From positions 18,417 to 82,416 of the forward strand of contig DATJLU010000029.1 in the NCBI GenBank assembly GCA_035509275.1: DNA of 64,000 nucleotides, written 5' to 3'. Shown in pieces: positions 48,999-57,572 of the stretch. Origin of the DNA: DAHUYF01 sp035509275 (GTDB lineage: Bacteria; Pseudomonadota; Alphaproteobacteria; ATCC43930; CGMCC-115725). The stretch's first letter is position 1. Each line of letters starts with the position of its first letter. Below the pieces are notes generated by a model. That model was not told the DNA's origin, ran no database searches, and saw only the letters and a program-made list of their open reading frames with translations. Made by a program: the position numbers and the translations under genes.

Positions 48999-50705
48999 AT
49001 GTCCTACGATTACATCATCGTCGGCGGCGGCTCGGCCGGATCGGTGATGGCGAACCGCCTGTCGGCGCACAGCGCCAACCGCGTGCTGGTCTGCGAAGCG
49101 GGGCAGGATACGCCCGACGGCCGCGTGCCGCCGGAGATTCTCGACAGCTATCCCGGCACCGCCTATTTCGACCCGCGCTTCCATTGGACCGAGCTCAAGG
49201 CCCATACCGAAATCATCTCGCACAACAATCCGCAAGAGAACCGGCCGCCTTTGCGCAAATACGAGCAGGCGCGCGTGCTCGGTGGCGGCTCCTCGATCAA
49301 CGGCCAGCTCGCCAATCGCGGCGCGCCCAGCGACTATGCCGAATGGGAAGCGCGCGGCGCGGCAGGCTGGGGCTGGCGCGACGTGCTGCCCTATTTCAAG
49401 AAGGTCGAGCGCGACCTCGATTTCGACGGACCGTTTCACGGCAAAGACGGCCGCATTCCGGTGCGCCGCATCTTTCCCGATCTCTGGAACGGCCATGCCA
49501 AGGCTGCGGCCGCCGCTTTCGCCGCGGCGGGCTTCGAATACCTGCCGGACCAGAATGGCGAGTTCAAAGACGGCTATTTCCCGATCACCATCTCCAACGC
49601 CTATGACCGGCGCGTCTCGGCGGCGATCGGCTATCTCGATCCCGCGACGCGGCTCCGGGCCAACCTGGCGATCTCGACGCAAACCGTGGTGACGGGGCTG
49701 CTGCTCGAGGACGCGCGTTGCGTCGGCGTCACCGCGCTGGTCGCGGGGCGCGCGCAGGAGTTCCGCGGCCGCGAGGTGATCTTGTGCTCGGGCGCGATCC
49801 ATTCGCCGGCGCATCTGCTGCGCGCCGGCATCGGCCCGGCCGGGCAATTGCGCGATCTCGGCATTGCCGTCGTCGCGGCGCTGCCCGGGGTCGGCCAAGG
49901 CTTGATGGATCATCCCTCGATCTCGCTCTCTGCCTTCGTCAAGCCCGAGGCGCGGCTCAACGGGCTGACGCGCCGCCACATCCTGGTGGGGCTGCGCTAT
50001 TCCTCGGGCATCGGCGGCGCGCCCGCCGGCGACATGTTCCTGGTGGCGGTCAACAAATCGGCCTGGCATGCCGTCGGCGAGCAGATCGGCTCGCTGCTGC
50101 TCGCGGTCTACAAGACCTATTCCGAGAGCGGCCAGGTCCGGCTCGCCGCGCAGGATTGGCGGCGCGAGCCCGTCGTCGAGTTCAACCTGCTCAGCGACCG
50201 GCGCGATCTCGAGCGCCTGATGGACGCCTTTCGCCGCGCCGGACGGATGCAGCAGAGCCCGGCGCTGCAGGGCGTGACCTCAGACCCCTTCCCGGCGAGC
50301 TACAGCGAGCGCGTCAAGAAAGTCGGCGAGGTCACGCCGCGCAATCGCCTGATCACCGCGGCGCTGGCGCGCCTTCTCGACGGGCCCGCGGCGCTGCGGC
50401 GCGCGCTCATCGACAAGGTCATCGTCGAAGGCTTCCGTTTCGACGAGCTGATGCGCGACGACGACGCGCTGGAAGCGTTCACGCGCCGCGCCGCGATCGG
50501 CGTCTGGCATGCCTCCTGCACTTGCCGCATGGGCCGCGAGGACGATCCCATGGCGGTGACCGACACGGCAGGCCGCGTGCGCGGCGTCGGGGGATTGCGT
50601 GTGGTCGACGCGTCGCTGTTTCCCGTCGTGCCCTGCGCCAACACCAACTTCCCGACCTTGATGACGGCGGAGAAGATTGCGGATGGGGTGTTGGCGGGGA
50701 GGTGA
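48999..50705 (+). CDS. GMC-family FAD oxidoreductase
   Basis: 568 residues. It starts with the FAD-binding DYIIVGGGSAGSVMANRLS. Other GMC features: ARVLGGGSSINGQLANRG, CSGAIHSPAHLLRAGIGPAG, and the C-terminal active site with HASCTCRMG (histidine) and NTNFPTLM (asparagine). These flavoenzymes oxidise alcohols. GAGGGC precedes the ATG. It follows the MetE-like gene by 12 bases, so the two are almost certainly co-transcribed. Substrate unknown; choline, aryl or aliphatic alcohols are typical. Confidence 0.93.
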   Translation: MSYDYIIVGGGSAGSVMANRLSAHSANRVLVCEAGQDTPDGRVPPEILDSYPGTAYFDPRFHWTELKAHTEIISHNNPQENRPPLRKYEQARVLGGGSSINGQLANRGAPSDYAEWEARGAAGWGWRDVLPYFKKVERDLDFDGPFHGKDGRIPVRRIFPDLWNGHAKAAAAAFAAAGFEYLPDQNGEFKDGYFPITISNAYDRRVSAAIGYLDPATRLRANLAISTQTVVTGLLLEDARCVGVTALVAGRAQEFRGREVILCSGAIHSPAHLLRAGIGPAGQLRDLGIAVVAALPGVGQGLMDHPSISLSAFVKPEARLNGLTRRHILVGLRYSSGIGGAPAGDMFLVAVNKSAWHAVGEQIGSLLLAVYKTYSESGQVRLAAQDWRREPVVEFNLLSDRRDLERLMDAFRRAGRMQQSPALQGVTSDPFPASYSERVKKVGEVTPRNRLITAALARLLDGPAALRRALIDKVIVEGFRFDELMRDDDALEAFTRRAAIGVWHASCTCRMGREDDPMAVTDTAGRVRGVGGLRVVDASLFPVVPCANTNFPTLMTAEKIADGVLAGR

Positions 50706-50774
50706 GAGGCGGGGTTTTATGCCTGTCGGCGCCTCCCTATCCGCCGGTTGGCATCGTCGGCGGCTGATTCGTTT

Positions 50775-51794
50775 TCATGTGTCCTTCGCGAGATGCGCCT
50801 TTCGAATCGCAGCGCCGACAGTGTATTTTGGATCGACAAAGTTGCCGAGCCTTACCATGCCGCACTGGCTCAGCATCATATAGGCGTCCCACTGGTTGAA
50901 CCCGTAGTCCTTGACCATCCAGCGCACGAGTTCGCGATAGGCGATGCGCGTGGCATCCTCGAGCGGACGCGCGCTCCCGAGCGTCATGATGAAATCCTCG
51001 CGCTCCAGCCGGGGCCACTCGATCGTCCAGCCCTTGATGAGATCGACCCGAATCGTGGTGACCGTGGGGTACTCGACCGCAACGCCGCAGACCTCTCCGT
51101 CGCCCTGGCAGGCATGTGCGTCTCCGATAAACAAGCGCGCGCCCTTGGTGCGGACAGGAAGGTAGGTAATGCTGCCGGGGCCCATGTCGGGAACGTCCAT
51201 GTTGCCGCCGTGATTATCGGGCGTTAGCGAGTTGATCGAGTCGATCTCGGGCGAGCAGCTCAGCGTACCGATATGCGGCCGATAGGGAAGCTTTACCCGG
51301 TCGCTCCAGTAGACCCACTCCTCATCGAGATCGATCTTACGTACTACCTCTGGCAGGGGTTCGTTGAGCGTTGCCGTGTAGTACGTGCCCGTGAGCGCCC
51401 CGAATTCCGGAATCATGCAGCAGGTTCCACGGGGATTATCGCCGCGCGGCACCATCGACTCGATATAGACGGCGAGAGCGTCGCCCTTCTCTGCTCCTTC
51501 GACCATGATCGGCCCGTTCTGCGGGTTGAGGTACGGCATTTGCAGGAGCTGCGTTGGCCTGTCTGTTTCCTTCTTGATCTTGCCCTCGAACGCGTCTCGC
51601 GTTTCCACTGCCACCCGGTCGCCGGGCCTAACGTGGAGCACCGGATCCGAATACGGTCCCATGGTGTAGTGGTACGTCCCCTGTTTTGCCTCGGTCAGGT
51701 GATGGGTGTCCGGGCTGCGATTGCGGCCGATCCCGCGCGTGGACATGATCGATCCCTTGATCCAGTCCGCGGTGCCCGGTGCCATGTGATACAT
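50775..51794 (-). CDS. fmdA: Acetamidase/formamidase
   Basis: 339 residues from ATG 51794, with GGGAGGAGC upstream. Signature of the FmdA_AmdA family: LSCSPEIDSINSLTPDNHGG, NMDVPDMGPGSITYLPV and GDAHACQGDGEVCGVAVE. It hydrolyses short amides (formamide, acetamide) to ammonia and acid. It is the last gene of the amide operon (58777 to 50775), and its position after uptake and regulator genes fits an inducible amide-utilisation system. The final ~100 residues are helical (WDAYMMLSQCGMVRLGN). Confidence 0.93.
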   Translation of the reverse strand: MYHMAPGTADWIKGSIMSTRGIGRNRSPDTHHLTEAKQGTYHYTMGPYSDPVLHVRPGDRVAVETRDAFEGKIKKETDRPTQLLQMPYLNPQNGPIMVEGAEKGDALAVYIESMVPRGDNPRGTCCMIPEFGALTGTYYTATLNEPLPEVVRKIDLDEEWVYWSDRVKLPYRPHIGTLSCSPEIDSINSLTPDNHGGNMDVPDMGPGSITYLPVRTKGARLFIGDAHACQGDGEVCGVAVEYPTVTTIRVDLIKGWTIEWPRLEREDFIMTLGSARPLEDATRIAYRELVRWMVKDYGFNQWDAYMMLSQCGMVRLGNFVDPKYTVGAAIRKAHLAKDT

Positions 51795-51846
51795 CTGCTC
51801 CTCCCTATGGCTTGCGCAAAAGCTCCGGCGCGAACGGATCGGCCGG

Positions 51847-52551
51847 TCAGATCGCGAGGAATTCGGCAAGTCTTTCCGTGTTTCTGATTTCGTCCTTCTC
51901 AAGTGTCCGCACCACACGACCCTTGTCGAGCACGTAGGCTCGCGATGCGACTTTCTGAACCAGGTCGATATTTTGCTCGACGATCAGGACCGCGAGCCGC
52001 TGCTTGCGATTCAGCTCCACGACGAAATCGCCGATCTCGTGTACAATGCTCGGCTGTACACCGTCGCTCGGTTCGTCGAGCAGCAGAAGTTGCGGTTCAC
52101 CGGCCAGGGCTCGGCCAATGGCAAGCATCTCCTGCTGCCCGCCGCTGAGCGTGCCGGCGCGCTGATCGGCGCGCTCCCGCAGAAACGGGAAATATTCATG
52201 GACGAGGTCGAGCCGAGGCTTTCCCCCAAGGCCCTTGATGAAACCGCCCATGCGCAAATTGTCGATCACGTTCATATGCGGAAATACATCGCGCCCCTGC
52301 GGGACATAACCGATTCCATAGCGGGCTCGCCGATCGGCCCTGAGCCGCGTCACATCTTCGCCTCGGAAGCGGATCGTGCCGCTACGCGCCGGCAACAGGC
52401 CGATCAGGGCCCGCATCAGCGTGGTCTTGCCGACCCCATTGCGTCCCAACACGGCGACGATTTCCGCCTCCTCGACATGAATGCTGACTCCCTGCAGCAC
52501 CTCTCCCGTGGCATAGCCGGCTCGGAGCCCGTCCGTGGCAATCACATGCAT
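51847..52551 (-). CDS. livF: LivF-type ABC ATPase
   Basis: 234 residues from ATG 52551. Walker A GRNGVGKTTL, Q-loop-type YVPQGRDVFPHM, signature LSGGQQEMLAIGRAL and Walker B LLLLDEPSDGVQPS. It is the UrtE/LivF type of ATPase for amide, urea or branched-chain amino acid import. It lies 52 bases before the formamidase and 10 bases after livG. Confidence 0.93.
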   Translation of the reverse strand: MHVIATDGLRAGYATGEVLQGVSIHVEEAEIVAVLGRNGVGKTTLMRALIGLLPARSGTIRFRGEDVTRLRADRRARYGIGYVPQGRDVFPHMNVIDNLRMGGFIKGLGGKPRLDLVHEYFPFLRERADQRAGTLSGGQQEMLAIGRALAGEPQLLLLDEPSDGVQPSIVHEIGDFVVELNRKQRLAVLIVEQNIDLVQKVASRAYVLDKGRVVRTLEKDEIRNTERLAEFLAI

Positions 52552-52561
52552 CGGCTTTTCC

Positions 52562-53329
52562 CTAGGCTCGTCCCAAATAGATCTGGCGCACGTCGTCGCG
52601 CGCCGTAATTTCGGCCACGGTTCCTTCGGCGAACATTCGCCCAAAGTGCAGGACGCTGACGCTGTCGGCCACTTCGCGAACAAAAGCGATGTCGTGCTCG
52701 ACGACAACAATGGTGAGGCCTGCGGCGCTGAGCTCCCGCAACACTTTGGCCGTGTAGAGCGTCTCGTCGGGCGACATGCCGGCGGTCGGTTCGTCCAACA
52801 GGAGAATCTCGGGGCCCTGGCGAAGCGCCATGCAGATCTCGAGCCATTGAAGTTGATGATGCGGCAGTATCCGGGCGGAGAAGTGGAGCGAGTCTTGGAG
52901 CCTGAAAGCGGAAAGGGCATGGCGGAAATGGTCGTCCCGCCTTTCGCCGCGATTTCGTCGCGCCGCGTCCAGGTTCTCCGCCACCGTGAGAGCATGAAAG
53001 GCGCGGTTGGTCTGAAACGTCAATCCGACGCCCAGGCGGACACGCCGGAACGCGTTCAGCGCAGTCATCTCTACGTCCTTGAAGAAGATTCGGCCGGAGT
53101 CCGGCCGATGGATGCCGCAGAGCAGCGCGAAGAGAGTCGACTTGCCCGCCCCATTCGGACCAATGATGCAACGGAATTCTCCAGGGCGGACGCTGAAGTT
53201 GATTGCGTCGGCCGCGACCACACCCCCGAAGCGTTTGCTCAGCGCCTCCGTGCGCAGTACCGGCGCGGCGTCAAACTTCCGCGCAGATTTCGGCGGGCTG
53301 GCGTCGGATGTTATGAACCCCTCAGCCAT
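52562..53329 (-). CDS. livG: LivG-type ABC ATPase
   Basis: 255 residues from ATG 53329. Walker A GPNGAGKSTL, Q-loop TFQTNRAFHALTV, a signature stretch read as ILPHHQLQWLEICMALRQ where the usual LSGGQQQ motif is changed, and Walker B EILLLDEPTAGMSPDE. The missing clear LSGG signature is unusual for an active ATPase but occurs in some UrtD-type subunits. It overlaps the livM stop by 8 bases. It works with livF on the permease pair. Confidence 0.9.
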   Translation of the reverse strand: MAEGFITSDASPPKSARKFDAAPVLRTEALSKRFGGVVAADAINFSVRPGEFRCIIGPNGAGKSTLFALLCGIHRPDSGRIFFKDVEMTALNAFRRVRLGVGLTFQTNRAFHALTVAENLDAARRNRGERRDDHFRHALSAFRLQDSLHFSARILPHHQLQWLEICMALRQGPEILLLDEPTAGMSPDETLYTAKVLRELSAAGLTIVVVEHDIAFVREVADSVSVLHFGRMFAEGTVAEITARDDVRQIYLGRA

Positions 53330-54377
53330 GGGAAGACGCGTTCGGGTCGACTGTTCGGCGCCACCATCGGCTACGCGCAATCGCGACCACTATTCCCTGT
53401 GGCGCGAAGAGCATCACGGCAACGAGGATAACCCCGACAATGACGAGCGCGTATTGATTTCCTTGCGAAGAAAGGACGTAGGTCAGCTGATTCAGCAGAA
53501 ACGTCGCGATGCAGACAGCAAGCAGGCTATCGCGGCCACCGACCGCAACCCAGATGACAGGCAGCGTCGCCTGGATGAGGCCCGCGGAAGAGGGCGTGAT
53601 GTAGTTGCCCCATTGGACATAGAGGAGGCCGCTTATTCCTGAAAGCAGAGCCGCGAGCACGAACACGCCGAGTTGCTGAAGCCGCACATCGTAGCCGAGG
53701 AGTTCCGTGCGGAGTTCGTCTTCTCGCATCGCGATCACCACCTGGCCCGGATGCGAGTTAACGAGCATTCGCAGGCCCAGATAGCACAAGATCACGAGCG
53801 CGAGCGTGACGTAGTAGAATGAATAGCCTTGGAAAACGAAATCCCCTACCTGCAGTGCGGGGATCCCGGTCATGCCATTATAGCCGCCGAGCAATACGCT
53901 CCCGACCCGCCACTGATATCCGGCTGTCAGACCGAGAAAGGTTGACAGGAGCAAGGTCAAAACGAGCGTGAGGATCGGCACGATCCAGGCCGCGACGCGT
54001 CCGAAGAAGACGAAATAGCCAAAGGCGGCCGACACCACGCCGGCGGCAGCAAGACCTGCGCATGAGGCAACGACGGTGCCAGCACTGTTTTCCGTCATGT
54101 TGCCGGCGACAATGCCGTAGACGTAACCGGCAATGGTGAAGAACGCCGTCTGCCCGAAGCTCAAGACCCCGCCATACCCCCAGAGAAGCGCGAGGCCGAG
54201 GCCCAGCGGAATATTGAGAAGATAATAGGCGACATTCGTGGCACCGAATTCCGAGCCGAAAAGCGGGTAGAACAGGAATGCCGCCGCAAGGGCCGTCAGC
54301 GCGCTCCAAAACCAACGCGAACTGCCGATGTCGTGGGAACCGCCGATCAATCGGAACAGCTGTCGCATTCTGGGCAT
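53322..54377 (-). CDS. livM: LivM-type permease (UrtC-like)
   Basis: 351 residues with ~8-10 hydrophobic spans. Family features: LLWGYGGVLSFGQTAFFTIAG near the start, and in the C-terminal half SGISGLLYVQWGNYITPSS followed by WVAVGGRDSLLAVCIATFLL. It forms the inner-membrane channel with the LivH-type subunit for a periplasmic binding-protein-dependent importer. ATG 54377 or 54368 may be used; AGGAC precedes the first. Confidence 0.92.
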   Translation of the reverse strand: MPRMRQLFRLIGGSHDIGSSRWFWSALTALAAAFLFYPLFGSEFGATNVAYYLLNIPLGLGLALLWGYGGVLSFGQTAFFTIAGYVYGIVAGNMTENSAGTVVASCAGLAAAGVVSAAFGYFVFFGRVAAWIVPILTLVLTLLLSTFLGLTAGYQWRVGSVLLGGYNGMTGIPALQVGDFVFQGYSFYYVTLALVILCYLGLRMLVNSHPGQVVIAMREDELRTELLGYDVRLQQLGVFVLAALLSGISGLLYVQWGNYITPSSAGLIQATLPVIWVAVGGRDSLLAVCIATFLLNQLTYVLSSQGNQYALVIVGVILVAVMLFAPQGIVVAIARSRWWRRTVDPNASSHG

Positions 54378-54380
54378 GTC

Positions 54381-55271
54381 CTAGCGTGCTCCGGCCAGAC
54401 GGGATCGTCCCTGGAGCAGAGACGAGATTCCGGCGGGAAGGATTCGAATGATGATGAGCGCCGTAAGCAGCAGCGCTACCATTCCGGAGAAGGTGCCAAG
54501 CAGCAGCCCGACGGGCGTCTGCACGAATGAAAGTAGGGCGCTCGAGCCAACTGCCCCGGCGATGACGTTAGCCCCGCCGCCGACGACGACAGTGATGAAG
54601 GCGGGCGCGACGAATTGCTGCCCCATGAAGGGCGCGATCGAGGTGGTGGGCGCGAGGAGAGCACCGCTCAGACCGGCAAGCCCAGCTCCGAGCCCAAAGG
54701 TCAGCGCATAAACCTTTTCGACGTCGACGCCGAGGCTGCGGGCCATGGCGGGGTTCTGCATCGTCGCGCGCGCCATCAGCCCGAAGCTTGTCCGGTTGTA
54801 GATGAGCCACAGCGCACCCACGAGAATGATGCTGACGGCAATCAGGATGAGCCAGTAATAGGAAAAGGAGTATCGGCCCAGGCTGAAAGAACCGCTCGGG
54901 ATTGCGATCGCCGGCATATAGGGACCGAAGAGCAGAAGCGCCCCTTGGGCGAGAATCAGGCTTATGCCCCAGGTTACCACCAGTGCGCCGAGCTCTCGGC
55001 CGTAGAAACGGCGAATGACGAGCCGCTCGAGGATCATGCCGAACAGCGCCACGCCGAGGAAGCTGAGGAACGCCGCGACCGGGAGCGGCGATCCGTGTTC
55101 CGTGGCGATGGTGGCGATGTAGGCACCCATCATCATGAACTCGCCGTGAGCGAGGTTGATGATGTTCATCATTCCGAGAATGACGATCAGTCCGATCGCC
55201 GACAGCAAGAGGAACACCGCGTTCGTACCAAACTGATAGAGAACGCTGACGACCTCGGACAGCGCATCCAT
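54381..55271 (-). CDS. livH: LivH-type permease (UrtB-like)
   Basis: 296 residues with 8-9 spans. The opening has the family GMMNIINLAHGEFMMMGAYIA pattern; later ATMQNPAMARSLGVDVEKVYALTFGLGAGLAGLSG, and VVVGGGANVIAGAVGSSALLS. CGGGAG lies before ATG 55271. With LivM it carries the amide or urea across the inner membrane. Confidence 0.93.
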   Translation of the reverse strand: MDALSEVVSVLYQFGTNAVFLLLSAIGLIVILGMMNIINLAHGEFMMMGAYIATIATEHGSPLPVAAFLSFLGVALFGMILERLVIRRFYGRELGALVVTWGISLILAQGALLLFGPYMPAIAIPSGSFSLGRYSFSYYWLILIAVSIILVGALWLIYNRTSFGLMARATMQNPAMARSLGVDVEKVYALTFGLGAGLAGLSGALLAPTTSIAPFMGQQFVAPAFITVVVGGGANVIAGAVGSSALLSFVQTPVGLLLGTFSGMVALLLTALIIIRILPAGISSLLQGRSRLAGAR

Positions 55272-55345
55272 GAAGCTACTCCCGGAGAACAGAACGGGAC
55301 GGTGGCGCCTCGCGAGAGGACATCCACCTCCCCGAAATCGCCGCT

Positions 55346-56887
55346 CTACTTGCTTGCGACGAACATTTTGAAGAACGGATCTTCGTCCGGAACATATTGC
55401 TTATGTTCGGGGTGCCGCACCAGGTTCACGCCGAGCCGTTGCAGCCACCACGCCTCGATCATCGGCCATTCGCGGACGAAACTGATGTTATGGTCCGCGT
55501 CGGCCTTGGCCAGGCGAATGTAATGAGAGCAATGATGCGTCCCCGGCTCAAGGAAGACAGATCCCTCGGGTGCCTCAATCGCCCAGCCGGCTTCGAGCAC
55601 CTTTCGCACCCTTTGCTGGTCTGTCGTTCCGGCAAGTCGTGCCGCTTTAGCATAGAGATGGATCGAGAAATAGGTGTTCTGCGCCATCTGTCCCAGGTAC
55701 GGATCGTTCGGGAACATCTTGTAAAAGCGCTTCACGAACTCTTGGTTCCGTTTGGTCGGGATCTCCTGCATGTAGTTTACGGCATTATGCATATTGGCGA
55801 GTGACGGGGGTTTGAAACGCTTGTGCTCATAGCCCTGCGCCATGTTGACGGTCGAAGCCATCGGGTATTTGAGCCCGGCGGCGGCGGCTTGCGGGTAGTA
55901 GTTCGATTGGTTCTGTCCGACGAGCAATGTCATCACCCAATCGGGTTTCGCCTGTTGGACATGCGCGATCACCGTCGAAAATTCAGAAACCTCCAGCGGC
56001 GGGAACTCCTCGGCAATCACCTGGGCCTTAAGGACGGGAGCGAAGGAGCGAACCCAGGCCGCCGTCAACTGGCCAAAATTGTAATTTGCCGCGATCGTGA
56101 AAATCCGCGGGCCGTATTTCTCAACCATGTATTGCATCACGGGGATCACTTGCTGTTCGCAAACCGCCCCGGTGCAGAAGGTGAATTCGTCGGCAACACC
56201 ACCCTCGTACTGGTTGGTGTAGAAGTAGAGTTGCTTGTGCTGGTCCACGATGGGCCGGATCGCTTCGCGCTCGGCACTGGCGAAGCCGGCGACCAGCACA
56301 TCAACCTTATCCTCCTGGATCAGTCTGCGCGTGAGCTGTTGCCAGAGCGTGTTCGTAGACTGCCCGTCCGGCGCGATGAGTTGGACCTTGCGGCCAAGGA
56401 TCCCCGTGTCGCCGGACTTGATAAGCACGTCGCTGTCTTCGGCGAACACCATGCCCTTCTGGCTCTGTGGACCGCCGTCATTGATGAATTGCTCCTCAGC
56501 GCCGATTTCCTTCTCGACGGGCGGCTGCGCCGCATAGGAGCCAAATGTGCCCATACCCCCGCTACCCACCGGCCCGCCGGCAAGGGTCAGGCCGTCATTA
56601 ATCTCTTGTACAGCCAGCTGGGCCGCATGAAGTTTCTGGATGCCATAAATCGAAAGATTGCCGGATTGATCTTCGATGAACCCGATTTTGACCGGTTCGT
56701 CCGAGGCGGCGCGCACGGGCATGGCGCGAGAGAGAACTGTCGTAGCTGCAACCGCAGCCCCGGCGCCCTGCATCAACGTCCGTCGATCCATTACCGGCCC
56801 ACCTCGCGGGCGCTCATCATTTCCGGACGTGCTGCCAGCCTCGCTTTTCCCCGAGAGCGGCGTTTTCTCTGCATCCTGTTCGGTCAT
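55346..56887 (-). CDS. Amide/urea-type ABC substrate-binding protein (FmdD/UrtA-like)
   Basis: 513 residues from ATG 56887, with GGGAGAAGAGG upstream. A ~35-residue leader (TEQDAEKTPLSGKSEAG) precedes a twin-arginine signal, DRRTLMQGAGAAVAATTVLSR. The mature protein is of the UrtA/FmdD type: IGFIEDQSGNLSIYGIQKLHAAQLAVQE, YFYTNQYEGG, TIAANYNFGQ, and WVMTLLVGQNQSNYYPQ. An insertion of ~45 residues follows the first block (TLAGGPVGSGGMGTFGSYAA), as in FmdD. It feeds the LivHM permease. The 59-base gap after amiR and its position right after the regulators fit an inducible operon. Confidence 0.9.
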   Translation of the reverse strand: MTEQDAEKTPLSGKSEAGSTSGNDERPRGGPVMDRRTLMQGAGAAVAATTVLSRAMPVRAASDEPVKIGFIEDQSGNLSIYGIQKLHAAQLAVQEINDGLTLAGGPVGSGGMGTFGSYAAQPPVEKEIGAEEQFINDGGPQSQKGMVFAEDSDVLIKSGDTGILGRKVQLIAPDGQSTNTLWQQLTRRLIQEDKVDVLVAGFASAEREAIRPIVDQHKQLYFYTNQYEGGVADEFTFCTGAVCEQQVIPVMQYMVEKYGPRIFTIAANYNFGQLTAAWVRSFAPVLKAQVIAEEFPPLEVSEFSTVIAHVQQAKPDWVMTLLVGQNQSNYYPQAAAAGLKYPMASTVNMAQGYEHKRFKPPSLANMHNAVNYMQEIPTKRNQEFVKRFYKMFPNDPYLGQMAQNTYFSIHLYAKAARLAGTTDQQRVRKVLEAGWAIEAPEGSVFLEPGTHHCSHYIRLAKADADHNISFVREWPMIEAWWLQRLGVNLVRHPEHKQYVPDEDPFFKMFVASK

Positions 56888-56945
56888 GTCCTCTTCTCCC
56901 CTTCCCTCTCCACCAGCTCCGCCAGACGCCGTGCAGCGCCCAGCC

Positions 56946-57572
56946 TCATCCCGAGGTCCGTCGTTTCCCCGGCATTTGCTTCTGTGCCTCGCGCGGCGAG
57001 GGCAGCCACTTGCCATCGAGAATAAGGCTGCTCACGGCGCCCAACGTCGCGCGACGACGCATGCTCTCTGCGCGCAACATGCGGAAAGCCGTCTCGGGGC
57101 TCACCTCGTAGCGGCGCATCAGCGTCACCGTCGCCTGAATCACATCGGCGCGCCGTTCAAGGCCGGCCTCAAGCCGGCAGAGTTCTTCCTCCTGCGCCCG
57201 GCGAAGCGCGAAGTGGTGAAACGCAATGGAGAGCGCGGTGAAGACACCCGTTGATCCGATCGGCTTGAGCAGATAGGCCGATTGCTGCTGGGCGAGCGTC
57301 CATTCGATACGGCCCGGTGCCTCCGAGCCGAGCATTGCTATCAGCGGAGCAGGCGCGGCGCCGGGCATCCACGCGAAGAGGCCATCGAAGGCAAGGTCGG
57401 AATCGAAGAACACGACGTCGGTATCGGACGCCGATACGCCCTCGGCTGGCCATCGCACCGTGACGTAGACGCCGAGTTTCTCCAGCTGCTCGACGACGGC
57501 GTCGAGGTTGCGGTCATGACGGTGGAGCAATAGAGCACGCTTATTGCGGAAATTGGGGATGCGCATGGTCAT
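56946..57572 (-). CDS. amiR: AmiR-type ANTAR RNA-binding antiterminator
   Basis: 208 residues. The N-terminal part is a degenerate receiver-like domain (ALLLHRHDRNLDAVVEQLEK, VVFFDSDLAFDG) that lacks an obvious phosphoacceptor site. A coiled-coil (RAQEEELCRLEAGLERRADV) and the ANTAR domain follow (VIQATVTLMRRYEVSPETAFRMLRAESMRRRATLG). AmiR binds leader RNA and prevents termination when the amide releases it from AmiC. ATG 57572 overlaps the amiC stop by 4 bases, as in the Pseudomonas pair. ANTAR features are clear. Confidence 0.9.
   Translation of the reverse strand: MTMRIPNFRNKRALLLHRHDRNLDAVVEQLEKLGVYVTVRWPAEGVSASDTDVVFFDSDLAFDGLFAWMPGAAPAPLIAMLGSEAPGRIEWTLAQQQSAYLLKPIGSTGVFTALSIAFHHFALRRAQEEELCRLEAGLERRADVIQATVTLMRRYEVSPETAFRMLRAESMRRRATLGAVSSLILDGKWLPSPREAQKQMPGKRRTSG

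Noticed and set aside
47730..50069. 779-codon frame on the minus strand opposite the MetE-like and GMC genes
   Set aside because: Antisense to two well-supported genes; no domain or ribosome-binding site.
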